Assembly (NCBI GenBank): GCA_009869945.1
Contig: WIXG01000066.1
Location: 124,001 to 188,000, forward strand
Source of the DNA: Mesaphorura yosii
Lineage: Eukaryota > Arthropoda > Collembola > Poduromorpha > Tullbergiidae
Direction of reading: 5' to 3'
DNA length: 64,000 bases
Part shown: piece by piece, positions 32,851 to 45,557 of the stretch
Layout: each line of letters opens with the position of its first letter
Position numbering within the stretch: position 1 is the first letter of the stretch
Notes under the pieces: model-generated
The model's database searches: none
Told to the model about the DNA's origin: nothing
What the model saw: only the letters and a program-made list of their open reading frames with translations
Position numbers and translations under genes: made by a program

Positions 32851-35517
32851 ATGACGAAGAATGACTACCACCAAAGCCCACACTCAAATTACTACTACCA
32901 TAACTATCACTACAACTATAACGCTCATCTGCAGTACAATTTAAATGGCCTGAATACTAGCGCAGGAAATACTGTCAACGGCAGTTCGGGTGCTGGGACT
33001 GGAGTAAAGAAGCTCCCTCCCGAGCAGTCGCCTTCGACTTCTACCGCTGCTGGTATTCCGTCGTCAGTTCCTGCCACCGCCGCGTCAGCGTCCTCAGTCT
33101 CGTCGTCAAGCATGATTTTACCACCGAATTTCGGGCAATTCAACCCATCGCCAGGAATGGTCAGCGCTGGAGCCGGGAACCTGTCCACGATAGCTGCCGC
33201 TGCTGCGGCCGCAGCCGGGAATCTGCTACTGAACACAATGAAACCACCTTTAACCTCAAAAATTCTAAAGTCGAATATTGTGATTAATAGCAGCAGTGGC
33301 AACATTAGCAGCATCAACAGCGGCGGCAAGGGCAAAAGTTCCAAGAGCAGCTCGACAAGAGACGCTGGGAAAAATACCAACAGCAGCAAAGAAAACCCAC
33401 CCATAAACATTCCGGTGCCTCCAAGCGCAAGCTCCGCATCCACAGTCACAATCGCATCGTCTGCGGCGCCTGCACCAGCGTCCCAGTCTCAGTCACAGGT
33501 TCACCGAGGGAGCCATGGCCATGGCCATTGTTCTCTGTGTTATCATTCCTCGTCAGGTAGTGGTATGCTTCATCACCATTCCCACTCACTAGGCGGCCAT
33601 CCACATTTGCATTCGGCGCCATCGCCATCACCGTCGCTTTCACCTGCTCCATCCCCGTCTCCATCGCCAATACCGACCCCGGCCCACCATCATTCGCATT
33701 CGCATGCTCATCAGAATCAGGCTCAGGCGCACCAGCAACACCAGCAGCAGCTTCACGGCCACAGCCAGCCCCAGCAAGCACACCATCCTCATTCGTCCCT
33801 CCAGTTTCAAATTCCATTCCAGGTATTGCCACCACAGCATGGGCACGGAAGTCCAACCGGGTCCTCGTTGAATAATTCTCACACGAAATCTCAACCACAG
33901 CAGCAAAGTCTGCATCAGCAACATCAGCATCAACAATCTCACTCTCATAATCCGAACCTTCAAAGTCAACACCACCATTGTCCGACGTGTAGCTGTAATG
34001 GGAATGGAAATGGAAACGGCTCGAGTTCGAACAGCAAGGAACACCATCACTCGTGTAATAACAGCGGTCACAGTCACCTGCACAGTCACGGTAGCATCAG
34101 TAATACTGGACTTGGCCATCAGAAGCAGATGCCGGCTCCAGCGCATTCGATATCGCAATCACAGCAGCAACAGCAAAAATTCAAGCACGAGTCGTCAAAT
34201 CCAATGACAAATCTGACTGGCCTCCGCAACAACACGAACCTGCATACAAACTCGAAGGTGGCGACCGCCACAAGCTCAAAGGGTAGCAGTTCTGTCGCTT
34301 CCCTGTCGCAGGCGAAGATTAACGATGGACGTGCCTTCGTTTGCCCCATCTGCAACCGAGCGTTCAAACAGCAGACACATTTGAACGCTCATCACACGGT
34401 GCACACTGGTGAGAAGAATTTTTCGTGCACGTTTTGCAGCAAGAAGTTTAGCCGGCAAGGCCACGTCAAGAGACATTTAAGAATTCATACTGGAGGTACG
34501 TTCTTGGCGTAAATCCTTTCCAGGGCGTTGCCTAAAATTCTTCTATGCATTTCAGAGAGGCCATTCTCTTGTGATTTATGCCCAAAGAGATTTAATCAAC
34601 GGGTTCATTTGCGAAATCATCTGACAACGCATTCCAATGACAAGTCTTTCGGATGTCATCTCTGTGGTAAACCTCTGACACGTGTGATTCTGATTTTACA
34701 ATAATGGCAATGTCAATTAACGTCGGTGATTCGTTCTTTTCTTGCAGGGACGCTCTTTTCAAGAGCGAGTTACGTGCGCCGCCACATGCGAACTCATACG
34801 GGTGAAAAACCACACAAATGCACAACGTGCAATCTGTCCTTTAGTCAAGACTCTCACCTTCGCACTCACATGCGGACACATTCCGGAGAAAAACCTCACA
34901 AATGCAAAGTTTGCCTCAAGGAATTCAGCCGACGGAGTTACCTGAAAGCGCATTTTCGGTCGCACGCCGACCATCGGCTGGAAGGAAGCGGTGGATCAAG
35001 CAATTCGAGTGCGGGCGCCACCAGTATAGCGACGACTGCAACTGCAGCTACGAGCTGTGATTCAGTGCATGGCACAACATCGACATTGACATCCGTGCCA
35101 ACAGTCACCTCAGGCAGTTTGACCACTGCTTCCTATACAGGCGCTCAACAGTTTCAAATGCACGCGCACACTCCACAAATTCAGTTGGCTCAACCTGGAG
35201 ACCCGAGCAAAAAGCATTCCACGATTCCGCTTCAAATCCAGCACCAACATGCAGGAGCAGGGCAGACCGGCATTGGCAACACTATTCCCACTACCACCAC
35301 GGCACATACGAGTCACAGTCACAGCTTTAGTAAAATGGTCATGACTGCGTCTGGGACAAATACCGCGATTCACTCCACAAATGCGAACCTGAACACGCAG
35401 TCTCATTTGCACTCCTCCACGCCGGCGCCCACGGCGAACGACTTTTTCCTTCTTGTGCCAAATCTGTGGCAAAATCTGTCGACTCTTGGCTCGACACTGG
35501 CGTCAACTAGTACGTGA
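32851..35517 (+). CDS. C2H2 zinc-finger transcription factor with six fingers
   Basis: Exons 32851-34495, 34556-34666, 34748-35517; 841 residues. The first ~490 residues are low-complexity: Tyr/His/Asn-rich at the start, an Ala run, Ser/Pro repeats (SPSPSLSPAPSPSPSP) and His/Gln/Ser-rich stretches. Six fingers follow: CPICNRAF, CTFCSKKF, CDLCPKRF, CHLCGTLF, CTTCNLSF and CKVCLKEF, each with the paired His ending and TGEKP-like linkers. Introns fall inside the array, splitting a linker and finger 4. The tail is Thr/Ser/Ala/His-rich. Probably a nuclear DNA-binding regulator with disordered, possibly phase-separating flanks. The last codons (ACTAGTACGTGA) also contain a potential donor, so a further exon is possible. 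Orthology to a named factor was not established. Confidence 0.85.
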
Positions 35518-35973
35518 TGCTGAACTGACTGATTTCAAACAGAAAGTTCCTTCCACTTGCATTTATGAGTAAAGCATGCGCAAGCATCGTGCACGAGGGC
35601 AGTGCAATACGAATACGACACCAAATCTTATTGTAAACTTTACCGACATAACTTCGAGATTCTATACGCATTTATTTTATTTTTGTAAGCTTTAAATGTA
35701 ACGGTAATACAACCAAAGTACGACGGGTAAGTACGTAATTATGAATAACACGCTTGGAAGTCATAATGTAAACTTTCCTCAGTTTTTTTCCCATTTGCAA
35801 TGAATTTTGAGTTCAAATGTGCAATTATGAAATGGTGACAATTAAAATTAAATTACAGAATCCAATATACACAACAAATCAATTTTACGATGTCAAAGTA
35901 TTTAGCAAATTTATTCACTGGATGAGACCAGGGAGTGAGTGAGTTCGTGAGTTGGTCGTACCGAAAGTGGTGT
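35518..35973. other. Convergent 3' flank of the zinc-finger gene and IDE copy 2
   Basis: AT-rich; presumed 3' UTRs. No gene seen. Confidence 0.5.
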
Positions 35974-38900
35974 TTAAGGGCAAGCCTTTGGTATTTCCAT
36001 CACTGGGGCACAAAATTCAAAAAATTCTTGCTTTTTCTTCCATTCGTTCAAGTCTTCGATTTTCTTGACAATTCGCTGCAAAGAATGTATTATTAAACCG
36101 GATTATAGCAAGCGAACCCCAGAACTGTCGACCACACTCCACCTCCTACCTTTGTTGGTTGAATGGGGTTTGGATAATTTTGTCCAATATTTTTACCGGC
36201 GCCGTCTTCAGTTACAGATATGATGTGAATTGCAGCCCGACCTTTGGCATTGACTTCAGTAATTCCAATTAAATTCTACACAAATAAACGTAAATAGAAT
36301 CTATCAATAAATTATTCCGGTAAAGGAAAATTTTGATGACACAAGATTGACCTCAAAGAAATTCAAAAGCTCCGTCTTGCTAATCTTCTCCAGTTCTTGC
36401 AGTTCAATGTTTTGACGATCGAAGTTGTACTGCTCGAGTGTAATTTCTTTCCAGAGTCGACTAGCTCGTCCGTCCAGTGTTTTCGGCCTCTCTGCAATAA
36501 CTACAGCAAGCGCTTCCTTGTATGTGCGGAATTGTTCTTGGCTCATATCTTTCAAAAATGTCTGCAACGAACGGCAATCATTTAAGTTTCATTAAGGCAT
36601 TTGAAGTCAGACGTTTAGAGTTTACGAACATTTTGTTGCTCCAAGAAGTTATCGATTCTACTCTCCAAGTACTCTGGGTGAAAAATACTTTGTACCAGGA
36701 TTCCAAAACCCGTGGTGGTGTGGAACTTTTTAACAAACGTGCCAACGATGTATCCCAGCTGCTCTTTGGTCCGTAGAGTAGAGAAACAGGCTTCAGATAA
36801 GAGTTGGTCCAAAAGTTGTAGCAAGACGTTTTCATGATTAGACTGCTTTCCGAATTGGAAATACACTAATGCACAAGAATTCGAGTGTACCAAGTGGTCT
36901 CGCTCGAAGACGATGTCTGAACCTTAATGTGATTGTGATATCAAGAACAGAGGTTGTAAGCACGAGCAAACAGCACTGTGATGCATTCGAAATAATCTTC
37001 TCATAACTTACCTCCTGGGAGTTTTATTTCTTTTTTGCGATGAAGAGCTTCATCTGAAAGCGGCAATGTGCCCTTTGACTCAATCATTTTCTGACAGTGT
37101 TCCATTAATTGCGTCACCTCCTGGAAAGTTTTCATGTAGAATGTTAATGAATCAGCCTTTGCACTCGACTATTCACTTGCCTTCACACATTTCTCACCTG
37201 CGCCGTAAAGTTGCCAAACGCCAATGCGTTCACCTTTAACTTTGAAGTGAATTGTTTCGCGTATTGGACCAAATTTTCTGGAGTAACCTCTGCAAACATG
37301 GGACACTTCAGTGAATTTCAGCCTGGCAGGGCCAGTATGGCAAACTAACCATCAACAACTTGAAGCAACTCCTTCCTCGTCCACTTCTTCTCCTCAAACA
37401 TGGCAGACGCGTACCAGACCGCATGAATTCTTGGCTCTTCATCTTCCCAATTTCTTAAAGCTCTCTTGTATCTTTCCACAAGAACCGTAAGTCTGCTGGT
37501 GTTGCATGTGAAATTCAGGATTCTGTCTAAAACCTTCTTTACCAATAACTCCAGTTTCTGGTCGTATCCGCCAAAATCTATCTAGAAATGACAATCCAAA
37601 TTAAAAATCTAGCCATACGATGAAGTCTTCATGTGCAAACATTAAATACCTCGAGTCCGTATTCAGTGCCTTTGATGGAATACCAAATTCCGGCTATTTC
37701 GGCCATATAAGTGAATTCTGTCAGTTCATCCACGATAAGCTCGACCATCATGTGATTCAGATTGTACGACAGCGGACTCGTAAGAGGCAGAGGACTGTAC
37801 ACAATAATTAACAGTGACATCGATATATGTTGGTTAGAACTATGACTAAAGTTTAAAACAAAATTACCTGAAAAGCTCAAGACGTATGCAGCCTTTCGGA
37901 AGAAGATATTCATTGTCTTGCAGAAACCAAGCGAAGACCATTTGATTGTTTACCACAATTCGTGGAGTCGTGGCCTACAATTAACACAAACGAATGGTTT
38001 CTTCTTGCAATTCCAGGAGTACGAATCAGACTCGTACTTACATTATCACGGGGCTTCAATTCAAATACGGATGGAATAAAATCGTTTCTTGGCGGGAGGG
38101 CCAATTCAGGGTGGAGCTCACAGTTCTGCCACTTCTGCGACCAAAAATTGATGTTGCAGGAACCTTTTTCAATGTTAAGGGGGAAACTATTGGATTTACT
38201 ACCTTAATCTGATACGGGTCAATTCTTTGAGTGAAGTACTTGGCATTGTACCACGGCTCGGCCAAAACTGCCTTCTCGTCATTTGCCTTCGAAATCGTCG
38301 TAATTCTGTTGAACCGAATGAAATAAAGAGGTGTCCTCCTTCTAACATCAATTAAGAAATTGGCCTGCTCACCTGCTACGCTCAGGAACGAAACCATCCA
38401 AAACTTGAGAAATTAAGTCCGGTCTGTATTCCGTCATCAGATATCCTGCACTCAAGATGTCTTCCAAGTTTGGGCAATTCTAAAAACGAGATCGAGTAAA
38501 CGAATTCAAATGGTCCTTTAATACGAATTTCGGGCGTCCTTACATGAACTTTCTGCGACAGAGAAAAAACGTAAGTCTCAGCTCGGCTCTTTTCCTTAAA
38601 TCTAAACTTGATGTCACTCATGTCACGGATCTCATCCCAAACCCATTTTTGGGGCTCTGTTGATTTCAGCAATTTGATATACTGAAGTGAACAGCAAACA
38701 GTAAGAAACAGATAAAATGTAAATGAGGAAAAATTGAATGCCAAACCTGAAATATGTGCTCAACAATTTCATCTTGATGTGCCCATCCTTCAACGCTGAG
38801 ATCAACTTCGACCCGGAATTCGGCTGACCCTCTTCCGCAAGTACCGCTCCAAGAACTTAATTTGTTCACCCAATTCTTTTTTCTTAGTAAACTCAACAAA

Positions 38901-40134
38901 CTGCCAGGGCCCTCATGTCCCAGTAAGTGCGTCAAATACTGAACAGCCTGGGAATGAACAAACCAAGAGAGGATGTACAATAACTCTAAGAACATTAATC
39001 GCACATGAGCACAGCCCGATAGTGTTGAATCAAATGTAATTTATAACTTACAGCACTCTTATAAAATCTGTTCATGTCAGGAGCTGGAAATAGAATGGAC
39101 AACTTTCGCAAATCCTTGATCGGGCTAACATTGATTTTCAGCTGGCAAACACTTTCTGGATACGGGCTTCCAGGCCAAGTTGGCAACTCAATGTCCTTGG
39201 ACAAGGCTGGGGAAAATAAATTCTCAACCAACGATTGCAGTTCGTCCAGTTTCTCCTTCCCAAGAATACTTAATGACATGATATTCGCTGAATAGTATGC
39301 TTCGTGAAATTTCAAGAGTTCTTCCCGAACATTGATCGACTTCTCCATCGGCCGAGTCCATAACGAGTAAAAGTTTCCTACAAATACAATTTTCACCAGT
39401 TAAGCCACAACCCACGGTACATATGATATCTGATTAATCGGGCAAAAAAGTGTACCTGTGGTGAACTTCGAGTATGGATGACTTTGGTCTAGCACAGCCT
39501 TCTCGACTTGAAGAGCACGTCGACCATCATTTGGAATATTCTTGTCATTTTCCGAATTCACTGCTTTTACTTCCCTTTCGGTTGAATCCTCGTTGAAGAG
39601 AGGTTTGATGAAGAACTGTGCGAATCTAGAGATCAAATTGAGGGCTTGTTAACAAGACTGGCTAGGTACACGTCTTAACAATTCAAGACTCGAAGAGGAT
39701 TACCGATCTAGAGCCTCCTTAAAGTAGTCTGGAGACACATCGAATCTGTATGTTGTATGATCAGTATAAGTTGATGCATTCGAGCCACCGCCATGTGAAG
39801 ACAAAAACTTGTCGAAGCCACTTTCATCAGGGTACTTGCCAGTACCAAGAAATAGCATGTGTTCGCAAAAGTGGGCTAGTCCAGGCAATTCCACAGGATC
39901 ATTCATTGCTCCTGTTGAATGATATAACTGAAGGTTAAACAAATTAAGTTGTAACATTGCTAACTGAATTCTTTGAATTGACTAACCAACACCGACCGAC
40001 ATGGCTCCTGCCGATTTGTCAGCTTCTGAGTCACTGATCAAGAGTATCTTCATACCATTACCAAGTTCCAACCCGCGGTATTCTCTTTTGTCCGACGGCG
40101 ACTTGGTAATGTTATCAATCACACGGCTGCCCAT
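35974..40134 (-). CDS. IDE: Insulin-degrading enzyme-like M16 metalloprotease, copy 2
   Basis: Eighteen exons on the minus strand: 40134-39987, 39911-39704, 39625-39456, 39377-39052, 38947-38747, 38681-38544, 38479-38373, 38305-38203, 38134-38042, 37974-37868, 37794-37650, 37581-37350, 37289-37198, 37120-37012, 36922-36630, 36561-36352, 36275-36150, 36075-35974; 969 residues. Zinc motif HFCEH at residues 63-67 and [13 protein letters not shown] downstream, so it should be active. Other shared blocks are [14 protein letters not shown] and [11 protein letters not shown]. All 15 introns of copy 1 recur at the same position and phase, and ten exons have the same length; two extra introns split the copies' exons 11 and 13. 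In-frame codons continue 5' of the chosen Met (to 40196), so a longer N terminus is possible. The copies lie 22 kb apart in opposite orientation. Confidence 0.92.
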
Positions 40135-40968
40135 TGTGGATATGGTTAAATTTTTCACTTGAGAAGACGAAGACGTGGATTGTAATGCAAATGATGTGCC
40201 TCCTTTAAGTCACATTAAAATGAAAATTAAATGACGTTTTGATATGTTGTCGCCCATGAACTCATCAATCAAGCATAGCTACTTACCGAAGATTTTGCCA
40301 AACTTCCTATGTTTACGATCAGCAGATCTTATTGACAAGGAGGTAAAAAGGCTCAAAAATTTACCAGGAGCCGCCAGGATCACGATCAGCACTACTCAAC
40401 ACCTTCCACACTTTCACTTGAAGGTAAGAGTTAAAATAACAAGTAAAAACTGGTAAACGGGAATGGTCAGGATCTTGGATTCAAGGAGCTGTCTGTTTCT
40501 GAACGGAAATGTACCGGCTCGAATTTGGTGTTTCAACTCACGGCTCATGGGCTCACTTCAGTAATCTTCTCCCACGCTGAATACGAACTCTCGAATCCGG
40601 CCGACAGAATTCCTCTCTTCGTCTCATGCAGCAGCAGTTCTCGTTTCGTTGTTGGCCCCGAGTCTTGCGTTGTCTCCATCGAGTATGCGCTTACGCATTA
40701 TCAGACAATTAATTATACACCTGTCTATGGCATGGCGTGCCACATGATTCAGATTATTTCAGCACGCGACGACGCGATAGAACCCAAAATACGAATACGG
40801 CCGCAAAAATAGCAATGAACTAATGATTTTTGGAAATATTTTTATTTTCGAATGGAAACTTCATTCACAGTACTGTTAAATGGACAAGGGATAAGGCATT
40901 GGTCATCTCAAACTTTTTAATGTATTGAGACTGTCGGTTGGGCGCGGCCGGCTCGTAACCGGTTTTTA
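40135..40968. other. IDE copy 2 upstream region and 3' end of a small minus-strand gene
   Basis: Promoter and possible 5' exon of IDE copy 2. A minus-strand polyadenylation signal (TTTATT on the + strand) sits at 40841-40846, just beyond the stop of the small gene at 40969. Open frames on the + strand here have no other support. Confidence 0.45.
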
Positions 40969-41334
40969 TTAGCGCATCCTGCCAGGACGAATCGCGGCGC
41001 TCGCATGTGTCCAGGGTGCCCAAATCTTAGCTCTCCTTACTCTGAGAAGTGATAACCAAAATTAGCCGACGAATGTTAAAATGAGAAAGTTAGAGAATGG
41101 TTGAAAGAATGAATCATACCTTGACAAGCTGGAAGTGTGTTGGCTAGAGTGCAGACCGTCTTGGCCAAGTGGAGCCGCCCCAATGAAGGTGGCTATGCTG
41201 CAAAGTATGCATATGAGCAAGATGCTTCGAAGAATCTATTAAGAGGCACAATGCAAAGATTTGAGCAGATAATTGCAAACTTCACCGCAATGCCCGTAAT
41301 GTAGACTTACGAATATTTTAGCTCCGACAGTCAT
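40969..41334 (-). CDS. Candidate secreted peptide precursor
   Basis: Three short exons, 41334-41311, 41235-41120 and 41041-40969, give 70 residues. A strong signal peptide (ILRSILLICILCSIATFIGA) is followed by a Ser/His-rich spacer and then a basic RVRR site. The stretch AKIWAPWTHASAAIRP follows and ends in GR, the layout of an amidated neuropeptide. A minus-strand polyadenylation signal at 40841-40846 supports a transcript. The last acceptor is uncertain: acceptors 2 or 12 bases further on change the frame and the C terminus. The signal peptide and first intron are the solid part; the peptide hormone reading is inference. Confidence 0.45.
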
Positions 41335-42172
41335 CTTGGAAAAATTTTAGGATGTACTTCCTAAAAACAAAAGAAGCTCAGTTTCGAGTGATGTCAATAT
41401 CTAAGTGCCAATAAATGACCTCCCTTTTCTTGTATTTATAGTCGGCTGTCCGTCAATTAACTCAACGCACCCATTAAAAAGAGCCTCTGCGAGGCATAGC
41501 AATAATGAATATTGCGTGTGCGTAAAAATAAGTCAACGATTGACAAAATTAGGACTACTAGGAGCGATTACAGGTGCGTGCTTGCGCGTGATGGCATGAC
41601 GCGGTTCTGAAAAAAATTCCTCTAAAAAATTAGAGCGCGGTCCAATGACTCGCTGGACACGACAACGACGTGGAAGTTAATTAGTCATTTCATTGCGAGA
41701 CTCATTCTACGACTCCTTTGTCTGGCCAGATGCCGAGATTCGTCGGCGTCCTCGACGTGTCAGCGGCAATTGGCAATTTGGACTGCTCTCAGCCATGAGC
41801 TTCGCTCTGAAGTTTAAACATGACATTATTTGCAACAGGTTAAAGATAAGCAATTAGGCTAATGCATTGGACTCAGCCCTTGACAAAGTAACTTGTCATT
41901 TTGCTGAAATGTGGAATGTTTTGGCAAATGTGAGTTAGTACAATGGAAAGGGTAAATCGTAAATGGTAATCCCTTGCAGACTCAGGAGCTGCGCTGTCAA
42001 GATAATCTCACTTGAGCTCTCATATGAAGTATGAAAATAAGATAAATTCGATATTCGAAGGACTTTGATGAACAAGCTTAGCTTAAGTTGAACGCTGAAC
42101 AAGTTGGCAACAATTCCAATAAATTCAGAATGCTAACTCTTCACTTCAGCACAGTGATTGTTTCAAGTCAAA
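41335..42172. other. Divergent intergenic region
   Basis: Lies between the 5' ends of the peptide-like gene (-) and the carboxypeptidase gene (+). No gene or repeat recognised. Confidence 0.5.
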
Positions 42173-44001
42173 ATGCAGTGGGTATTGTCCAACACCGTAC
42201 TTTTGATCTTAGCTTCCATCTGCAGTGCCAAACCAAGTTACAATTATGAAGGGCACTCGATTATCCATGTGACTACAGATAATTTACAGGATACGCTTGT
42301 CTTGAAAGACTTGAGAAAGGAAGGAGTAAGATTGGAGCAAATTTCTAGACGCTTCATGACCCAGTTCACTTTCACACTCAAGAGCTTTTGAAAATACAGG
42401 TTTATTTCATTGAGGGTTCAGAGCACAAAGTCGGAGACACTTCGGTTCTGCTGCTGAAACCCGACGAAAAAGGCCGCGTTCTGGAGAATCTGAAGTCTAC
42501 TGGAATAAAATGGACGGAGACAGTGACAAATGTTCAAGAGTAAGCCACGCCAAGCCTGAAGCTGGAAAGCATTCATGAATAAACTGATTTTACAGAGTAA
42601 TGGATCAAGAAACTGTGAATGATGGGAAGCTTGCAGTTGATGGACGACTTGTCTGGGATCGGTATTATCCTCTGGCCGATGTATGAGTGCCCAGCCTTAA
42701 ACTTTAGGACATTTAGGAAATTGTGTGTTAATGCCATGTCTTAACTACAGATCTACGACTTTATTGACACGATGGCCTGGCTTTATTCCGACTACGTTTC
42801 AACACAAACCATCGGTTACACGTACGAACGACGACCGATACGGATTATCAAAATATCCAAGTCGGGCGAAACGAAGCCAGCAATTTGGATCGATTCCCGT
42901 AATTGCTTATTAAATTCGTATACGACAGCCACCATTTTAAGCGTAATGAAACTATTGTCCAGTGATCCACGCTCGTGAATGGATAACTGGGGCGGTAGGG
43001 ACGTACGTACTCGATCAATTGCTGAACAATCATGACGACCTCGAAATGCAGGATTGGCTGGACAGATACGATTTCTATTACCTGCCCGTGTTCAACGCGG
43101 ATGGGTACACATACACTCACACAACAGTATGAAATTCTGTTAATTCTGGCAAGTGCCTGGCAGTGCAGAATGCTTGAATTCGTTGAATTGGTGACAGGAT
43201 CGTTTTTGGCGCAAAACTCGTTCACCGAATGCGGGCTCGACCTGTTCGGGAACAGACGCGAATAGAAACTTTGATTATGCGTGGTTGGGTAAGGACAGTA
43301 AGGAGGAGGATGGGCTTTCTATTCAGCGAGCAGTGATCACGATTTTCATTCCATTTCGTAGAAGGCGGCGGCGCCTCGGATGACCCTTGTTCCCTGTCAT
43401 TTGCTGGATCAGCGCCATTTTCCGAATCGGAGACGGCAGCAGTGCGAGATTTTATCAACACCATCGGAGATCGTCTGGTATTCTATCTGAGCTTGCATTC
43501 AGCCGGCCAGTACATTCTAATCCCATATGGAGACACGAACGCGCGCATTCCACAATATAACACATACGTAAGTTTCGGTTTAAAAGCTGGCCTGGATTTA
43601 TTTAATTTCATTTTCCAAGACTTCCGTTACTTTTCGACAGCTACGAATTGGCCAAGAAGCTGCCGCAGCACATGCAAGAAGGAACGGAACAGAGTTCACG
43701 CCTGGAAACGTCGTGGACCTCATGTGTAAGAAGTTTTAACCATTGCGTTTGCTGGTCGTAAAGAAGTCGTAAACGTTAAAGCTGCTTTCTTAATCTAGAC
43801 GTCGCTTCCGGAATTAGCATGGATTGGGTCAAGTTTGTGCACAATCCAGACTTGGTTCTAACGTACGAACTCCGCGATAAAGGCCAATACGGGCACTTAC
43901 TTCCAGCCAATCAAATCTACGACAGCGGAGTCGAGTTTCTGGAGGGATTCCGAGTGCTAATGAGAGAACTGATAAGTGGAATTCCACCGGTTGATCCCTA
44001 A
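42173..44001 (+). CDS. Secreted zinc metallocarboxypeptidase (M14A, procarboxypeptidase A type)
   Basis: Digestive-type exopeptidase made as a secreted zymogen. Exons 42173-42325, 42400-42539, 42596-42680, 42751-42898, 42963-43126, 43198-43288, 43362-43567, 43641-43725, 43799-44001; 424 residues. It has a signal peptide ([16 protein letters not shown]), an activation peptide to about residue 115, then the catalytic domain. Zinc ligands are H178 and E181 in IHAREW, and the His in LSLHSAGQY. Substrate-binding residues NRNFDYAW are present, as are the mobile Tyr (YVASGIS, about residue 358) and the catalytic Glu in TYELRD (about 381). The specificity position is Met (SMDW), so hydrophobic C-terminal residues (A-type) are expected. 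The usually Gly residue before IHARE is Leu in this model, which may mean the exon 4-5 junction is slightly off. Confidence 0.9.
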
Positions 44002-44062
44002 AAGCTAGAATTGATGCACTGGAATGCAATGAAGCACGATGGCCTTAAAAATAAAGAGAGTT

Positions 44063-44729
44063 TTACTCATTTGACTTGCCCTTGCTCAAGGCAAAGAGAT
44101 TCATTCTGGCTGTATGACAAAACCTGAAGAGTAATTCAAACGAAAGAAACGTTGCACCATTGACGGGAAAGCCACGGAGTGCCAACGGCACAAATCCACT
44201 GTAAAGGCCTCGGACTCCGGAATCCTTCGCAAATTGTTTAAAACAGGTCCAAAATCCTTTGCTGTACTTTGGGTTTATTGGGTCATCAGCCTGCATTTTG
44301 GACTTGACGACGTCGACCGGTATGGCCACCCACCAGGATGCAGTGCCTGTTAGGCCCCCAGCGACGAAGTGTCCAAACAGGGTCGACGGACTTGACGTGT
44401 CGTGGTGGTTCTGGCTCGATGATCGAACAAAGTCAGCGAAGATCTCGTACGTAAGCATGTAAACACAGTTTCCATCGAATCTCTGGAGAAAATGAGAAAA
44501 ACGATCGGGCTTGCAAGCATGAGCTCAACAGAAACGGAGACAAGGCCCTTGTCCATGATTTACCTCAAGTTCATTGCAGAATAGCCGCGATAGAGCCTTT
44601 GAATCCTTCCTTCTTCGCAATATACTTAAACGTGTGATCAGGAGCGTTCCGGTAGTGCTCAGCGGCATATTTTCCAGAAGTCAGCGCCTGGCCGGTATGC
44701 AATCTGACTCTTATCAGTTCAATTGGGTC
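44063..44729 (-). pseudogene. Broken SLC25 mitochondrial carrier
   Basis: Two exon-like blocks, 44729-44571 and about 44480-44063, encode carrier repeats 2 and 3. Signature motifs are PIELIRVRL and PVDVVKSKM. The last block ends with GFPVNGATFLSFELLFRF, typical of carnitine/amino-acid-type carriers (SLC25A45/47/48 group). The gene looks dead. The first repeat is missing upstream. Near 44592 the frame slips so that the expected YRGYSAMNL continues only in another frame, and a second slip near 44466 separates RDSMET from VYMLTYE. Both slips look like single-base losses. Assembly error is possible but would have to occur twice. Downstream of the second slip the frame stays open to its stop, suggesting recent decay. 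Confidence 0.75.
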
Positions 44730-45557
44730 CTTAGAATGAGTTAGTCAATACCAGCTCAGCCATACATTAATGTATTAAGCAAGGTCCTATTCTCCTAACC
44801 TGAAATCCATCTAGCTGCGAAATCACAAATGTTATTGCTTGAAAAAGACAAATAACATGATGTAATTTTCATAATAAATAGTTTCACATCTTTTGGTGAA
44901 GCTGGATGGAGGGACGTATTTCAGATTTACTGCATTAGTCATCGTTGTTATTGTGTTATTCCAACCCTAAGTTGAACTTCAATGACGCAAGAGTAAGAGC
45001 AGCATGCATGCTCAAACTTGTCCACATTTTAGCTACGTACGATCTGCGATTTATTCGCAATTTACAAACGTACACAGTGAACGAGCGAACGGTCACAGTC
45101 TCTCATTCCCGTTCCCAATGCGTGCAATGCAGACGTGACTCAATACCAACATGTTACAAGTGATTTCGCATCTGCAAGTTGCACTAGTGCACTACGCCTT
45201 GACCTTGAGCGATACGCCATCGATCGTTGTCGTTCGCCTGACGTAAAGTCCATTCATTGCAGCGCTCGTACGGATATTTGCATGCTATTCGCTTGTTATT
45301 CGCAAAGCGAAAATGGCACAATGAGACCGGCTTCGGTTTTGCGTTTCCAATCGTTTTCGTTTCGTCGATAATCCCTTGCGCGCGAACCCAGCGCTGGATT
45401 GCTCACCATCATATCTCATCGTTGTTTGTTAACTTAAAACCGGACGGTCACAGAAATGCGATCATTCTTGAGTTGACAGCTCACCGAACACAATGGTGAC
45501 AATCAACAAAATCTCACCTTAACTAAATACTAACTAAAAGACTTAACTAGTTCCTCA
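44730..45557. other. Intergenic region
   Basis: Upstream of the SLC25 remnant and promoter of the ABCB6-like gene. I looked for the missing first carrier repeat and did not find it. Confidence 0.45.

Noticed and set aside
40525..40812. 95-codon + frame upstream of IDE copy 2
   Set aside because: Overlaps the IDE promoter on the opposite strand and the end of the small peptide-like gene; no other support.
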